Origin: Fidelibacterota bacterium
GTDB taxonomy: Bacteria > Fidelibacterota > Marinisomatia > SCGC-AAA003-L08 > JACNLC01
Assembly (NCBI GenBank): GCA_018657495.1
Contig: JABHXA010000013.1
Coordinates: forward strand, 21,099-85,098
Reading direction: 5' to 3'
DNA length: 64,000 bases
In this document: positions 27,558 through 36,865 of the stretch, piece after piece
How the letters are laid out: every line of letters begins with the position of its first letter
Position numbering within the stretch: the first letter of the stretch is position 1
The notes under the pieces: model-generated
Told to the model about the DNA's origin: nothing
Databases searched by the model: none
The model's input: only the letters and a program-made list of their open reading frames with translations
Made by a program: the position numbers and the translations under genes

Positions 27558-28571
27558 ATGGTAGATATACTAAAACTTCGAAAAATTGCAAAAGCAAAAC
27601 TGACTGAACCAACTGATTCTGTAAAAGGCAGTATGGAGGATAAATCACTAACTGAGATTAATTTAAATGTTGAGAAAACTGATAATAAAAAATCTGATAA
27701 AAATAAAACCACAGTGAAGAAAAAAGCTAAAACAGAGAAACTTGTCAAAACACCAAAAAAAACAAAATCAAATAAACCAATCAAGAAAAAGGAGAAGGCT
27801 TCTATAAAAGAATTATTGGCAGAAAAGAAACAAAAGGTAGAGTTGGCTAAAACCAAAACCAAATCGGATAATGCAGAAAATAATTTATCCAATCAGCCAC
27901 TGACCCAAAACACAAATCCTGCTTCCGATGAGCTAAATGTTAAAACAATAGAGCCAGTAAAGCTTAATTCAGTAATAAATAAAAAATCCTCCCCTCACCC
28001 TGATGAAAAAAAATCTGAAGTGTCTGATAATAAATTGAAAAATGCTGCTGGTGATAAAAAAGGAAATGAATCTGAAATAGATGACTTTAATGAAATGCTA
28101 ACTATGATCTCTTTCAGACTTGCCAATAATGCATTCGGTGTGAATATCAATTATATACAGGAAGTTGTCAGGTTGGAAAAAATAACACGGGTTCCCCATT
28201 TGGCAGACTTTATGAAGGGAGTAATAAATCTGAGGGGCAACATAACACCTGTAATTGATCTAAGAACCAGATTAAACCTTGAAGAAAGTGAAATTGATGA
28301 TCATAGCAGAATAATCATTGCTATGCTAACAGACCAATCGATTGGTTTTATTGTGGATTCTGTCTCCCAAATTCTAAAAGTACCTTTGAATAAAGTTGAA
28401 GATCCACCTCGTATATCGGCTGGTATTGATTCAAAATATATTATGGGAGTTGCCACCATAAAAAAGGACATTCAGGACAGTTCCGGCATGGTTGTAATTT
28501 TGGATTTAGATAAAACATTTGATAAAAAAATGATACGGGAAGCAAGCAAGAACGAGAAACATCATCAATAA
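27558..28571 (+). CDS. CheW-domain protein with long Lys-rich N-terminal extension
   Basis: The 337-residue protein has two parts. Residues 1 to about 175 are low-complexity and very rich in Lys, Ser, Asn and Asp ('KKAKTEKLVKTPKKTKS'), predicted disordered. Residues about 178-325 form a CheW domain ('FRLANNAFGVNINYIQEVVR', 'GVINLRGNITPVIDLRTRL', 'GFIVDSVSQIL'). The basic tail resembles histone-H1-like tails and could bind DNA, polyphosphate or membrane, or simply act as a flexible spacer in the array. The gene follows the ATPase by 17 bases. Confidence 0.88.
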   Translation: MVDILKLRKIAKAKLTEPTDSVKGSMEDKSLTEINLNVEKTDNKKSDKNKTTVKKKAKTEKLVKTPKKTKSNKPIKKKEKASIKELLAEKKQKVELAKTKTKSDNAENNLSNQPLTQNTNPASDELNVKTIEPVKLNSVINKKSSPHPDEKKSEVSDNKLKNAAGDKKGNESEIDDFNEMLTMISFRLANNAFGVNINYIQEVVRLEKITRVPHLADFMKGVINLRGNITPVIDLRTRLNLEESEIDDHSRIIIAMLTDQSIGFIVDSVSQILKVPLNKVEDPPRISAGIDSKYIMGVATIKKDIQDSSGMVVILDLDKTFDKKMIREASKNEKHHQ

Positions 28572-28639
28572 ATTTCAGAAATATTATCAAACTCAGACTA
28601 AAATATGTGGATCCAAGTAATGGTAGAAAGAGATGACAG

Positions 28640-29440
28640 ATGCTAACTATGCAAGATCCATTGCTTAGTTGGTTTTCTAGAATCAGGATCAAAAATAATA
28701 TTCAACAAAATGACAGAAGCATGATACTCAAAATCGCCGATACAATAATGGAAACCAGGTTAAATACCGGGCCAAGAAGATTGTTTTCTCCAAAAGGAGA
28801 TCCGGTTTTGGATAATGTCTTAGGTACATTAGAAAGTAATAAATACTGTATTAGCTGGAGCAAAATTGCCTTTCTATGTTGTTCTGCGGGTGGGGATGTC
28901 GCTCTCCGATCACTGATGCGTTATATAAAAGTACCGCATATTCCGTTGGTCATTGCTATGCACCACAGACCGGGTTTTGATTTTATGATAAAATTTGATA
29001 TGGAAAATTCCACATTTCATAAACCAGTTTTAATTGAGAACTGCATGCCAATTTCTGCATCCAAACTGTATTTTATACCAGGTAATGTTGATTTGGGATT
29101 TGCCAGGTCATTAAATATCTTTCAGACAACTCCTCACATAGGTCGGGCAAGATTCAGACCCGATATTAACTCTATACTTTCTAATGCTGCAGCCAGATAT
29201 GGATCTAATTTGATTACTGTTATCATGTCTGGAATGCTTGATGATGGTGCTGCAGGTGCTGCTGAAAGCGCTGCGAAAGGCGCTAAAATTTATATACAGG
29301 ACCCATCTACAGCGATGTTTAAAGATATGCCAAATGCTGCAATGAAAAAAGTACAAAACATTACACCTTTGAAACTGAGTGAGATTGCTGAAGCTATAAA
29401 CAAAGTATCAGTAGCAAATATGATAATTGAGCCAATCTAA
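28640..29440 (+). CDS. Stand-alone CheB-like methylesterase domain (no receiver)
   Basis: The 266-residue protein matches the catalytic half of CheB but has no receiver domain. The catalytic triad seems to be kept in altered surroundings: Ser82 in 'CCSAGGD' (usual GxSxGG), His in 'AMHHRPG' (usual QHM), and Asp in 'SGMLDDGAAG'. Residues 1-70 are not recognised. An alternative ATG lies three codons in. Its stop shares a base with the next start (TAATG), pairing it with a reduced CheR. Being free of a receiver, its activity would not depend on CheA phosphorylation. It could be a constitutive or otherwise regulated deamidase/esterase. Confidence 0.75.
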   Translation: MLTMQDPLLSWFSRIRIKNNIQQNDRSMILKIADTIMETRLNTGPRRLFSPKGDPVLDNVLGTLESNKYCISWSKIAFLCCSAGGDVALRSLMRYIKVPHIPLVIAMHHRPGFDFMIKFDMENSTFHKPVLIENCMPISASKLYFIPGNVDLGFARSLNIFQTTPHIGRARFRPDINSILSNAAARYGSNLITVIMSGMLDDGAAGAAESAAKGAKIYIQDPSTAMFKDMPNAAMKKVQNITPLKLSEIAEAINKVSVANMIIEPI

Positions 29441-30159
29441 TGACTGATAAAGATTATTCAAAAACTTCTAAAAAAAGCGTACATGTATACGATGCAAATC
29501 TTGCTGATGGCAGTGATTTGAGAGGATTTTTTGAAAGCAATTCACTTGTAACAGCTACGGGTTTCTTTAGACTCACAGAGCTATACACTGGTTTGACAAG
29601 TACTATTTTTACAACATTGCATAATGATATGAAAAAAGACAAGGTGCTTCAGATCCTATCGGCTGGATGCTCAGATGGTCGAGAAGCATATTCGGTTGCA
29701 ATGTCATTAAAAAAATTAGTTGAGAAGTCCCAAATATCACGTCCTTTTGCCGTTACAGCAGTGGATATCAACAAAAATATGATTCAAATAGGACGAAAAG
29801 GGCAGTATCGACTAAGAAGAGATGAATTGAGCAAAATTGACGAATATCAGGAATTCTTTGATATCAAAGAAGAACGGTTGGCGTCTGTCAAACCTGATAT
29901 AACCCGAATGGTTACATTTAAATCCGCCGATATAATGCAACCAGGAATTTTAAAATATTTTGATTTAATAATATGTGCAAATCTGTTGCTGTATTATAAA
30001 AAAGAAATACGAGTTAAAATATTAAATACCTTACTTCAATCTCTTAACAAACATGGTTACATATTTATTGAGGGACTCGGTTCAAGATATATGAAAAATG
30101 TTGGTCTTGAACGAATATTACCAGGGAGTCATTTTTTTAAAAGATTAATGACAGAGTAA
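29440..30159 (+). CDS. Reduced CheR-like methyltransferase
   Basis: The 239-residue protein has a CheR-type SAM-binding domain: 'ILSAGCSDGREAYSVAMSL' (CheR: SAACSTGEEPYS), 'VTAVDINKNMIQIGRKGQY' and 'LIICANLLLYYKKE'. It lacks the N-terminal helical CheR domain that binds receptor methylation helices, although 'TATGFFRLTELY' near residue 40 recalls the usual 'NETxFFR' motif. The Glu in GEEPYS is Arg, so activity or specificity may have changed. It is translationally coupled to the CheB-like gene. The pair may modify a different protein than the classical CheR/CheB pair encoded downstream. Confidence 0.75.
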   Translation: MTDKDYSKTSKKSVHVYDANLADGSDLRGFFESNSLVTATGFFRLTELYTGLTSTIFTTLHNDMKKDKVLQILSAGCSDGREAYSVAMSLKKLVEKSQISRPFAVTAVDINKNMIQIGRKGQYRLRRDELSKIDEYQEFFDIKEERLASVKPDITRMVTFKSADIMQPGILKYFDLIICANLLLYYKKEIRVKILNTLLQSLNKHGYIFIEGLGSRYMKNVGLERILPGSHFFKRLMTE

Positions 30160-30179
30160 AATTTTATGGAGAACAGTCT

Positions 30180-31442
30180 ATGGAAACGGTGACAAATAAT
30201 GAACAGTTAATAAATTTTGAAACAATTATCAAAAATTTATCTCATGACGATTCTGATGAAAGAAGAATGGCAGTTTATGATTTGGAGGAATTTGAACCTG
30301 AAAAAACTATTGAGCATTTGATAAAATCAATTACTGATGAAAATCGAGCTGTCAGGGAAGCAGCATCTGAAGTGTTGGAAAACATTCCAGCAAAACTAAG
30401 TGCAAAATTACTCACACCGCTGCTTGGTAGCACACGAATTGAAGTCCGCAATATCGTTGCGGCAATCCTGGTAAAATACTCAGATGGAGTAGTAGATGAA
30501 TTGATACCGGCTCTGTTTGATGAGAACGAAGATGTTAGAAAGTTTAGTGCGGATATTTTAGGGCTTGCCGGCAGTTCAAAAGCGGTAGATGGTTTATGCA
30601 AATCTGCCTTGGAGGATGAAGTAACAAATGTCCGCTCGTCTTCTGTAGAGGCTTTGGGGAAAATTGGTTCATCAGATGCATTACCAAGCCTTTATCAGTT
30701 AGTTGAATCTGAATCTGGACCAAGATCCGAGGCTGCCGAGGCAATCGGTTTAATAGGCGATCAAAATTCTGCTGAATTTTTGCATAATAAAATTTCTGAG
30801 AAAGATCCGTTAGTGTTATTTGGTGTGGTTGAGGCACTTGGAAATATTGGCTCAATGATCAGTGTTCCTATTTTGAATTCAATGCTAATGCAGACTCATG
30901 AACTTCTTAAAAAAGAGATTATCAGTGCAATTCTAAAAATCGGTTATAAATCAAAAAAAGAGATTTTACATTCAAATTGCATTGAATTTCTGGATATTTT
31001 GATCAATTTGTTAGGTGACCATGACGAAGAGATAACAGAGCTAGTCAATTATCAATTGTCTTTGAATCCATCTTCAGTTGTATTGGATAAATTCCTGAGG
31101 TATTCTGATGATATGCCATCCAGTATGTTGGTAACCATAATTAATTCTGCATCACAATATGAAGAATTTTATGGTAATGTCCGTGGATTAATCAATCATC
31201 CGGATGATTGGGTGGCATATACTGCTATTGAAGCACTGGGCAATTTTAATTCAGATCAAATTGCTGATTTAATTATTGAAATTCTTAACCATGGTTCTGG
31301 CATCAAAGTCGTCGCGGCTATAAACCAGGCTGTAAACCTTAAATTGGAATCCGCACTACCAGCGATAAAAAAACTGGCTGAAGGAGACGATATTGAATTA
31401 GCAGGAACTGCAGAAAGGGCATTGGAAGTTTTTAAATCATGA
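30180..31442 (+). CDS. HEAT-repeat protein
   Basis: The 420-residue protein consists almost wholly of HEAT repeats ('DENRAVREAASEVLENIP', 'DENEDVRKFSADILGLAGS', 'VTNVRSSSVEALGKIGSSDA', 'DPLVLFGVVEALGNIGSMIS'). There is no signal peptide or membrane segment. GGAG lies eight bases before the ATG. HEAT solenoids are protein-protein scaffolds. In this operon it may organise the signalling proteins or connect them to an output machine. The middle (about 270-340) has weaker repeats. Confidence 0.85.
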   Translation: METVTNNEQLINFETIIKNLSHDDSDERRMAVYDLEEFEPEKTIEHLIKSITDENRAVREAASEVLENIPAKLSAKLLTPLLGSTRIEVRNIVAAILVKYSDGVVDELIPALFDENEDVRKFSADILGLAGSSKAVDGLCKSALEDEVTNVRSSSVEALGKIGSSDALPSLYQLVESESGPRSEAAEAIGLIGDQNSAEFLHNKISEKDPLVLFGVVEALGNIGSMISVPILNSMLMQTHELLKKEIISAILKIGYKSKKEILHSNCIEFLDILINLLGDHDEEITELVNYQLSLNPSSVVLDKFLRYSDDMPSSMLVTIINSASQYEEFYGNVRGLINHPDDWVAYTAIEALGNFNSDQIADLIIEILNHGSGIKVVAAINQAVNLKLESALPAIKKLAEGDDIELAGTAERALEVFKS

Positions 31443-31484
31443 AAAATTATGATAATCACAACCTAATTGCGGAGGTATTAACTT

Positions 31485-32378
31485 ATGAATAAAAAATATC
31501 CGCCTGAATTTTATGAAGAACAAGTTCACTCATTAACAAATCTTCCTACATTACCGGCAATTGCCACGGAAATATTGCAGATTGTTCGTCAGGATAAATT
31601 TTCTGCTTTTCAGTTATGTCCACTTATAGAAAAAGATCCGCCGCTGGCAATGAAAGTACTAAAAATGGCCAATTCTTCTTATTATGGATTCAGAGACAAA
31701 GTTGAATCACTCGGTCGCGCAATTGTAATTATTGGCATGAAAGAATTAAGCCAGTTAGTTATGGGATTTTCTGTAATAAAAGCATTTGGTACAAGTAACA
31801 AAGATACCCTCAGATGGAAGAAGTTCTGGGAACATTCTTCAGCTTGCGGCCACGTGGCCGAATTGCTAAATATTCAATTATCCACCTCAATTCCCAGTAG
31901 CTGTTATACCTTAGGGCTTTTACATGATGTGGGTAAATTGACATTGCATAAAATTGATCCTAAGAATTTTTATGAAGCTTTGGAAATTGCCCACTTAGAA
32001 GGCTGCGATCTCTTGGAGGCTGAAAAAAATATAATTGGTGTAACACATGCCCAGGTGGGTAAATGGATTACCAAAAAATGGCAGCTTCCAGAAGCAATTA
32101 TATATGCAGCTGGTTATCATCATCATCCAAATGATGTCCAGGATGAAAAGTATAGGGTCTCTACTGCACTGATACAGCTTTCAGATATTATTACAAATCT
32201 CAGGCTGTTCAATTTTGGGACCGAATTTTTAAAAACCGTACCCCTTGAGGTAGAGGGATGGTCAATTATCAATGAAACATTTCCGTCAATTTCTGGCATG
32301 GATTTCGAGTATTTTGTGATGAAATTGGAAGAAGAACTCGAAACAATACATGGACTAGCCAGCATGTTGGAAAACTGA
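31485..32378 (+). CDS. HDOD-domain signalling protein
   Basis: The 297-residue protein has an HDOD domain: 'LTNLPTLPAIATEILQIVRQ', 'IEKDPPLAMKVLKMANSSYY', 'LGRAIVIIGMKEL', and an HD-like 'LGLLHDVGKLTLHKI' near residue 150. HDOD proteins are regulatory relatives of HD-GYP phosphodiesterases, usually without enzyme activity, and often occur with motility and chemosensory genes. Here the 'HDVGK' motif is largely present, so residual metal binding is possible. The gene lies between the HEAT and cheR genes, in the same direction with short gaps. Confidence 0.88.
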   Translation: MNKKYPPEFYEEQVHSLTNLPTLPAIATEILQIVRQDKFSAFQLCPLIEKDPPLAMKVLKMANSSYYGFRDKVESLGRAIVIIGMKELSQLVMGFSVIKAFGTSNKDTLRWKKFWEHSSACGHVAELLNIQLSTSIPSSCYTLGLLHDVGKLTLHKIDPKNFYEALEIAHLEGCDLLEAEKNIIGVTHAQVGKWITKKWQLPEAIIYAAGYHHHPNDVQDEKYRVSTALIQLSDIITNLRLFNFGTEFLKTVPLEVEGWSIINETFPSISGMDFEYFVMKLEEELETIHGLASMLEN

Positions 32379-32389
32379 TTGGGGGCGAT

Positions 32390-33259
32390 GTGCAGAAATT
32401 TGCAATTAGAAATCTGAACCAGACAAAAATGAGTAAGAACGTTTTCTTAAAGCTCCGTGAATTTATATATGAAAAAAGTGGAATATTCTTTCCTGAAGGT
32501 AAATTGTACCTCCTTGAAAGTCGATTATCAAAACGCCTAATAGAATTAGAAATAGATAGTTTTGAACAATACCTATATCATATCAGGAAACAAATATCCC
32601 CTACAGAGGAACTGGCTGCCATTTATAATTTGATAACCATTAATGAAACATTTTTTTTCAGATTTGAAAAGCAACTCGATCTATTTATAAATAAGCTGTT
32701 ACCTGAAGTTAGGGAGAAAAAAGCAGCCAAACATGACAGACGTATCAATATCTGGAGTTCTGCAAGCTCCTCAGGAGAAGAGTTGTACACAATTGCCATG
32801 TTGCTAAAGGAAAAAATGGCTCAAAAACTTTTCACCACCAATCTTCGATTGCATGGAACTGATATTAGTGCTCGGATATTGAAAAAAGCCAAATTAGGTC
32901 AATATGGCTCAAACTCCTTTCGTTCAAATATGGATAATTATTATAAGACAAAGTACTTTACCAATGAGGATGGTGTCTTTAGTGTAAAAGATGAGATCAA
33001 GAGAATGGTTAGTTTTGACTATACAAATTTGAACGATGTCTCGGCAATCAGAAAACAAAGATCATTAGATTTTCTGTTCTGTCGCAATGTATTAATATAT
33101 TTTGACAAGGAAATGAAAAAGCGGGTTATTCGTGCTTTTTATGATATTTTAAATCATGGCGGATATTTATTTCTTGGTGAAGCTGAATCACTGCATGGAA
33201 TCAGCTCTGCTTTCAAAGTAGTACATTTCCCTGGTGTTTTTGTTTACTGGAAAGAATGA
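32390..33259 (+). CDS. cheR: Chemotaxis methyltransferase CheR
   Basis: The 289-residue protein has both CheR domains: the N-terminal helical part with 'TINETFFFRFEKQ' and the SAM-binding part with 'WSSASSSGEELYTIAMLL', 'LRLHGTDISARIL' and 'FLFCRNVLIYFD'. It would methylate glutamates on the receptor. The GTG start follows GGGGG by four bases; an in-frame ATG 13 codons in is possible. The end is followed closely by the receiver gene. Confidence 0.93.
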   Translation: MQKFAIRNLNQTKMSKNVFLKLREFIYEKSGIFFPEGKLYLLESRLSKRLIELEIDSFEQYLYHIRKQISPTEELAAIYNLITINETFFFRFEKQLDLFINKLLPEVREKKAAKHDRRINIWSSASSSGEELYTIAMLLKEKMAQKLFTTNLRLHGTDISARILKKAKLGQYGSNSFRSNMDNYYKTKYFTNEDGVFSVKDEIKRMVSFDYTNLNDVSAIRKQRSLDFLFCRNVLIYFDKEMKKRVIRAFYDILNHGGYLFLGEAESLHGISSAFKVVHFPGVFVYWKE

Positions 33260-33278
33260 TGAAAGAAAAGGAGATATT

Positions 33279-33656
33279 ATGAGAAAGGTCATATTAGTTG
33301 CAGATGATTCGTCAACTGTAAGAAAGTTTGTATCTTACTGTCTGAAGCTAAAACAATTCGATGTTATCACGGCAGAGGATGGAATGGATGCTCTAGAAAA
33401 AATGTCCACATCCAAAGTCGATATGGCTATCGTTGACCTGAATATGCCCTATATGGATGGATACGAACTCATTGAAACTCTCCGTAAATCTGAGGATTAC
33501 GAAGAATTACCAATTGTAATTCTATCTTCTGAAGGTAGTGAGGCAGCAATTGACAAAGGACAGGATGCCGGAGCAGACTCATATATGGTAAAACCCTTTG
33601 ATCAGGAACAGCTACAAAATTTAGTGGCAAAACACCTGGGAAATTGGGGAGAATAG
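33279..33656 (+). CDS. CheY-like response regulator (first)
   Basis: The frame is open from 33234, but the ATG at 33279 has AAGGAG five bases upstream and starts at the normal receiver N-terminus, giving 125 residues. Acidic pair Asp9/Asp10, phospho-acceptor Asp53 in 'AIVDLNMPYMDG', 'ILSSEGS' and Lys in 'YMVKPFD' are all present. The gene lies between cheR and cheA. It differs from the second CheY of the cluster, so the two may feed different outputs. Confidence 0.92.
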   Translation: MRKVILVADDSSTVRKFVSYCLKLKQFDVITAEDGMDALEKMSTSKVDMAIVDLNMPYMDGYELIETLRKSEDYEELPIVILSSEGSEAAIDKGQDAGADSYMVKPFDQEQLQNLVAKHLGNWGE

Positions 33657-33663
33657 GTGCATT

Positions 33664-35787
33664 ATGGGATTATTTGATCAAATAGATGGCTCAGACGATA
33701 TATTTAATGACTTCACTGTAGAGACCACTGAATTGATTGATCAAGTGGATGAAGATTTGATCAGGCTCGAAAGCGGTGAGAAAGATGATGAGCTGGTAAA
33801 CCGTATATTCAGATGTTTTCATACTATCAAAGGCACAACGGGGTTTCTAAACTTTAAGGATTGCAACGAACTTGCCCATTCAGCTGAAAATATTTTAAAT
33901 GATATGCGCAATGATGAGCTCGATCCTACACCTGAAATTATTGATGTCCTTCTAGAAACGATTGACTGGTTTAAAGGATTTGTAACAGATGTGGAAGACA
34001 GGGAAGAAAAAGAATATAATATTAGCGAACTTGTTGGATCTATCAAAGATATTTTAAACAACGCTCCGTCGAAGGTGGCAACTACTAATAACAAAAATAC
34101 TGCAGAGTCGAATAACCGGAGTTTAAACTTTCCAGAAGAGCTTATTGATGAATTTGTCTCTGAAGCAACAGAGCTGTTGGATACATTGGATAATGAAATT
34201 ATCGTTCTTGAGTTGGAAGTTGATGATGAAGATTATATAAATGAGATATTCAGGGCTTTTCATACCTTAAAGGGTAACAGCGGGTTGATGGGATTTGCGT
34301 CTATGTCAAACATAGCCCATAAATCTGAGGATTTACTTGGCCTGCTTCGAGATAAAGAAGTGAAACCAAGTTCTGACATTGTTGACGTTTTGCTCCATTC
34401 CATCGATTTTATGCGAAAAGTTGTGGGCGAGGTTGAAAATAATTGCGTCAAAACCCATGACATAAGTGATCTTGAACAAAAGTTATTATCACTAAGCGGA
34501 GTCAAAACCTCCAACCAAGACATGCTTCCGGTCAAACAAAAACCTACGAAAAAGGCCGGTACTAAAAAAGTAAAAGTGGCAAAACGTCGTGTTGAACAAA
34601 CCATTAGGGTGGATGTTGATCGCTTGAACAAATTGATGAATCAAGCAGGGGAATTGGTTCTTGAAAAAAATAGACTTATTCAGATAAGTCAGAAATTGAA
34701 GCAAATGTATGCTGGTGTGAGCGAAATAAGTGATCTTGACAGTCTGAATAACTCTCTTGGTATGGTAACCACTGAAATCCAGGAAAGTGTGATGCAGATG
34801 AGGATGTTACCCATTGCAAATGTTTTCAGGAAGTTTCCTAGATTGATTCGTGACTTAGCAAAAGAAAAGAATAAAAAAATAGAATTAGTTATTAGCGGTG
34901 AAGAGACTGAGTTGGATCGTACTGTCATCGAGTCAATTGGGGATCCATTGGTCCATCTATTGAGAAATGCCATTGATCATGGTTTGGAGGATGGTCCGAC
35001 AAGATTAAAAGCCGGGAAATCTGAAATAGGGAAAATCTTTCTATCCGCCTGCCAGGAAGGCAACCACGTTGTGGTAGAATTAAGGGATGATGGAGCAGGT
35101 ATAGAACCTGAGGTTATTTCCTCAAAAGCCCTTGAAAAAGGAATGATCACCGAAGAGGAATTAAGTTTGATGTCAACCCGAGATATCATTAATTTAATTT
35201 TCAAGCCTGGATTTAGCACAGCAAAAGAGATCACCGATGTATCCGGTCGCGGAGTGGGCATGGATGTAGTGTATTCTAATATATCAAAACTGAATGGATC
35301 GGTAGATATTTTATCAAAAGTGGGTGAAGGCACAAATTTTAAAATAAAGATTCCACTAACGCTAACTATTCAATCTGGAATGGTCGTAAAGGTCTGCGAT
35401 GAAACATATATTCTACCCCTGACAAATATTTTGGAAACCATAAATTTGACAGATGGATTGATAAAAACTATTCAGGGAAGCGAGATGATTGAGTTCAGGA
35501 ATTCAGTCCTGCCTATCATCAGGTTGTCTGATTGGTTTTCTGTTCCACATTCAGATGAGCCGCAAAATGAGTTTGTTATCATCATATCCATTGTCGAAAA
35601 AAGATTGGGATTGGTGGTGACAGAACTCATCGGTCAGGAAGAAACGGTTGTAAAACCACTGGGAGAATCATTGGGGAAAGTACTGGGAATTGCCGGAGCT
35701 ACTATCAGAGGTGATGGGAATATCAGTCTAATAATTGATACTGTCGAATTGCTTGAAAATAGCAGACCACATGTTGGACAGAATTAA
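33664..35787 (+). CDS. cheA: Chemotaxis histidine kinase CheA with two HPt domains
   Basis: The 707-residue protein has HPt 1 (about 1-110, His53 in 'CFHTIKGTTGFLNF'), HPt 2 (about 140-250, His200 in 'AFHTLKGNSGLMGF'), and a basic linker (about 280-305) where a CheY-binding P2 domain would sit in E. coli. A dimerisation domain (about 310-380), HATPase ('HLLRNAIDHGLE', 'DDGAGIEP', 'GRGVGMDVV') and a CheW-like regulatory domain (about 570-700) follow. Both HPt histidines are intact. No P2 and no fused receiver are visible. The stop shares its last base with the CheB start (TAATG). Confidence 0.95.
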   Translation: MGLFDQIDGSDDIFNDFTVETTELIDQVDEDLIRLESGEKDDELVNRIFRCFHTIKGTTGFLNFKDCNELAHSAENILNDMRNDELDPTPEIIDVLLETIDWFKGFVTDVEDREEKEYNISELVGSIKDILNNAPSKVATTNNKNTAESNNRSLNFPEELIDEFVSEATELLDTLDNEIIVLELEVDDEDYINEIFRAFHTLKGNSGLMGFASMSNIAHKSEDLLGLLRDKEVKPSSDIVDVLLHSIDFMRKVVGEVENNCVKTHDISDLEQKLLSLSGVKTSNQDMLPVKQKPTKKAGTKKVKVAKRRVEQTIRVDVDRLNKLMNQAGELVLEKNRLIQISQKLKQMYAGVSEISDLDSLNNSLGMVTTEIQESVMQMRMLPIANVFRKFPRLIRDLAKEKNKKIELVISGEETELDRTVIESIGDPLVHLLRNAIDHGLEDGPTRLKAGKSEIGKIFLSACQEGNHVVVELRDDGAGIEPEVISSKALEKGMITEEELSLMSTRDIINLIFKPGFSTAKEITDVSGRGVGMDVVYSNISKLNGSVDILSKVGEGTNFKIKIPLTLTIQSGMVVKVCDETYILPLTNILETINLTDGLIKTIQGSEMIEFRNSVLPIIRLSDWFSVPHSDEPQNEFVIIISIVEKRLGLVVTELIGQEETVVKPLGESLGKVLGIAGATIRGDGNISLIIDTVELLENSRPHVGQN

Positions 35788-36851
35788 TGATAAGATTGAT
35801 CGTAATTGATGACTCTGCGTTTATGCGCAAGGCAATTTCAATCATGGCAGAGTCGGTGCCTGATATAAAAGTAGTTGCCACCGCTCGGGATGGAGCAGAA
35901 GGTTTTGAGAAAGTAAAACGCTACAAGCCGGATGTTGTTACCCTGGATATTGAAATGCCAGGTACAAATGGCTTTGATTGCCTGAGTCTGATTATGAAAA
36001 ATGTACCTACACCGGTACTAATAGTCAGTTCACTCAGCACAAAAGGAGCCGAGACTACCTTAAAAGCTATGCAGATGGGTGCTGTTGATTTTTTGCCAAA
36101 AACTCAATCATTTGTGGCAATAGATATCATTAAAATCCAGGATGAACTTGTTCAGAAAATAAAAGCAATTGCCAGAAACCCCCTTAGGCAATTTATTAAT
36201 AGAAGATTAGCGCGCCAGGCAGCACAAAAATCAAGTCATTCCATTGACAAAAAATCCGAAATTCCATATAGCTTCAAAAATAAAACGATTAGCTGTGTTG
36301 CTATTGGTGTATCAACAGGTGGACCACCAGTTGTTCAGGCTATTCTGGAATCATTACCTGCAAAATACCCTCCCATTTTGGTGGCCCAACATATGCCAAA
36401 GGAATTCACTGCTAGTTTTGCGGCGCGTTTGAATACAAAATCCCCATTAAATATAAAGGAAGCAGAGGATGGGGATATTCTCTCAAGGGGTTGTGCCTAT
36501 ATTGCCAGAGGAGGTAAACATCTCATTATAGAACGAAAAGGCGTAAACGTCGTTTGCCGACTGACCGATCATCCGGTAGAACATCTGTATCACCCCTCTG
36601 TAGATGTACTCACTTCTTCCGTTTCGAATGTTTATGGATCTGTCACCGCAGGTGTAATTCTAACTGGAATGGGTAAGGATGGTGTTGAAGGATTAAAAGA
36701 ATTGAAAAAAAGAGGTGGGACTATCTTGGCCCAAAACGAAGAGACATGTATTGTCTATGGTATGCCAAAAGCTGCAGTGGACTGTGGCATTACCGATGCC
36801 GTCCTTTCAGTTGACGGTATCATTAAATCACTACAAACTATTGCAAAATAA
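35787..36851 (+). CDS. cheB: Chemotaxis protein-glutamate methylesterase CheB
   Basis: The 354-residue protein has a receiver domain (phospho-acceptor Asp54 in 'TLDIEMPG') and a methylesterase domain with Ser176 in 'GVSTGGPP', His in 'AQHMPKE' and Asp in 'TGMGKDG'. This is full-length, classical CheB, unlike the receiver-less copy at 28640. It is translationally coupled to cheA. Confidence 0.95.
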   Translation: MIRLIVIDDSAFMRKAISIMAESVPDIKVVATARDGAEGFEKVKRYKPDVVTLDIEMPGTNGFDCLSLIMKNVPTPVLIVSSLSTKGAETTLKAMQMGAVDFLPKTQSFVAIDIIKIQDELVQKIKAIARNPLRQFINRRLARQAAQKSSHSIDKKSEIPYSFKNKTISCVAIGVSTGGPPVVQAILESLPAKYPPILVAQHMPKEFTASFAARLNTKSPLNIKEAEDGDILSRGCAYIARGGKHLIIERKGVNVVCRLTDHPVEHLYHPSVDVLTSSVSNVYGSVTAGVILTGMGKDGVEGLKELKKRGGTILAQNEETCIVYGMPKAAVDCGITDAVLSVDGIIKSLQTIAK

Positions 36852-36865
36852 AAAATGGAGATACT

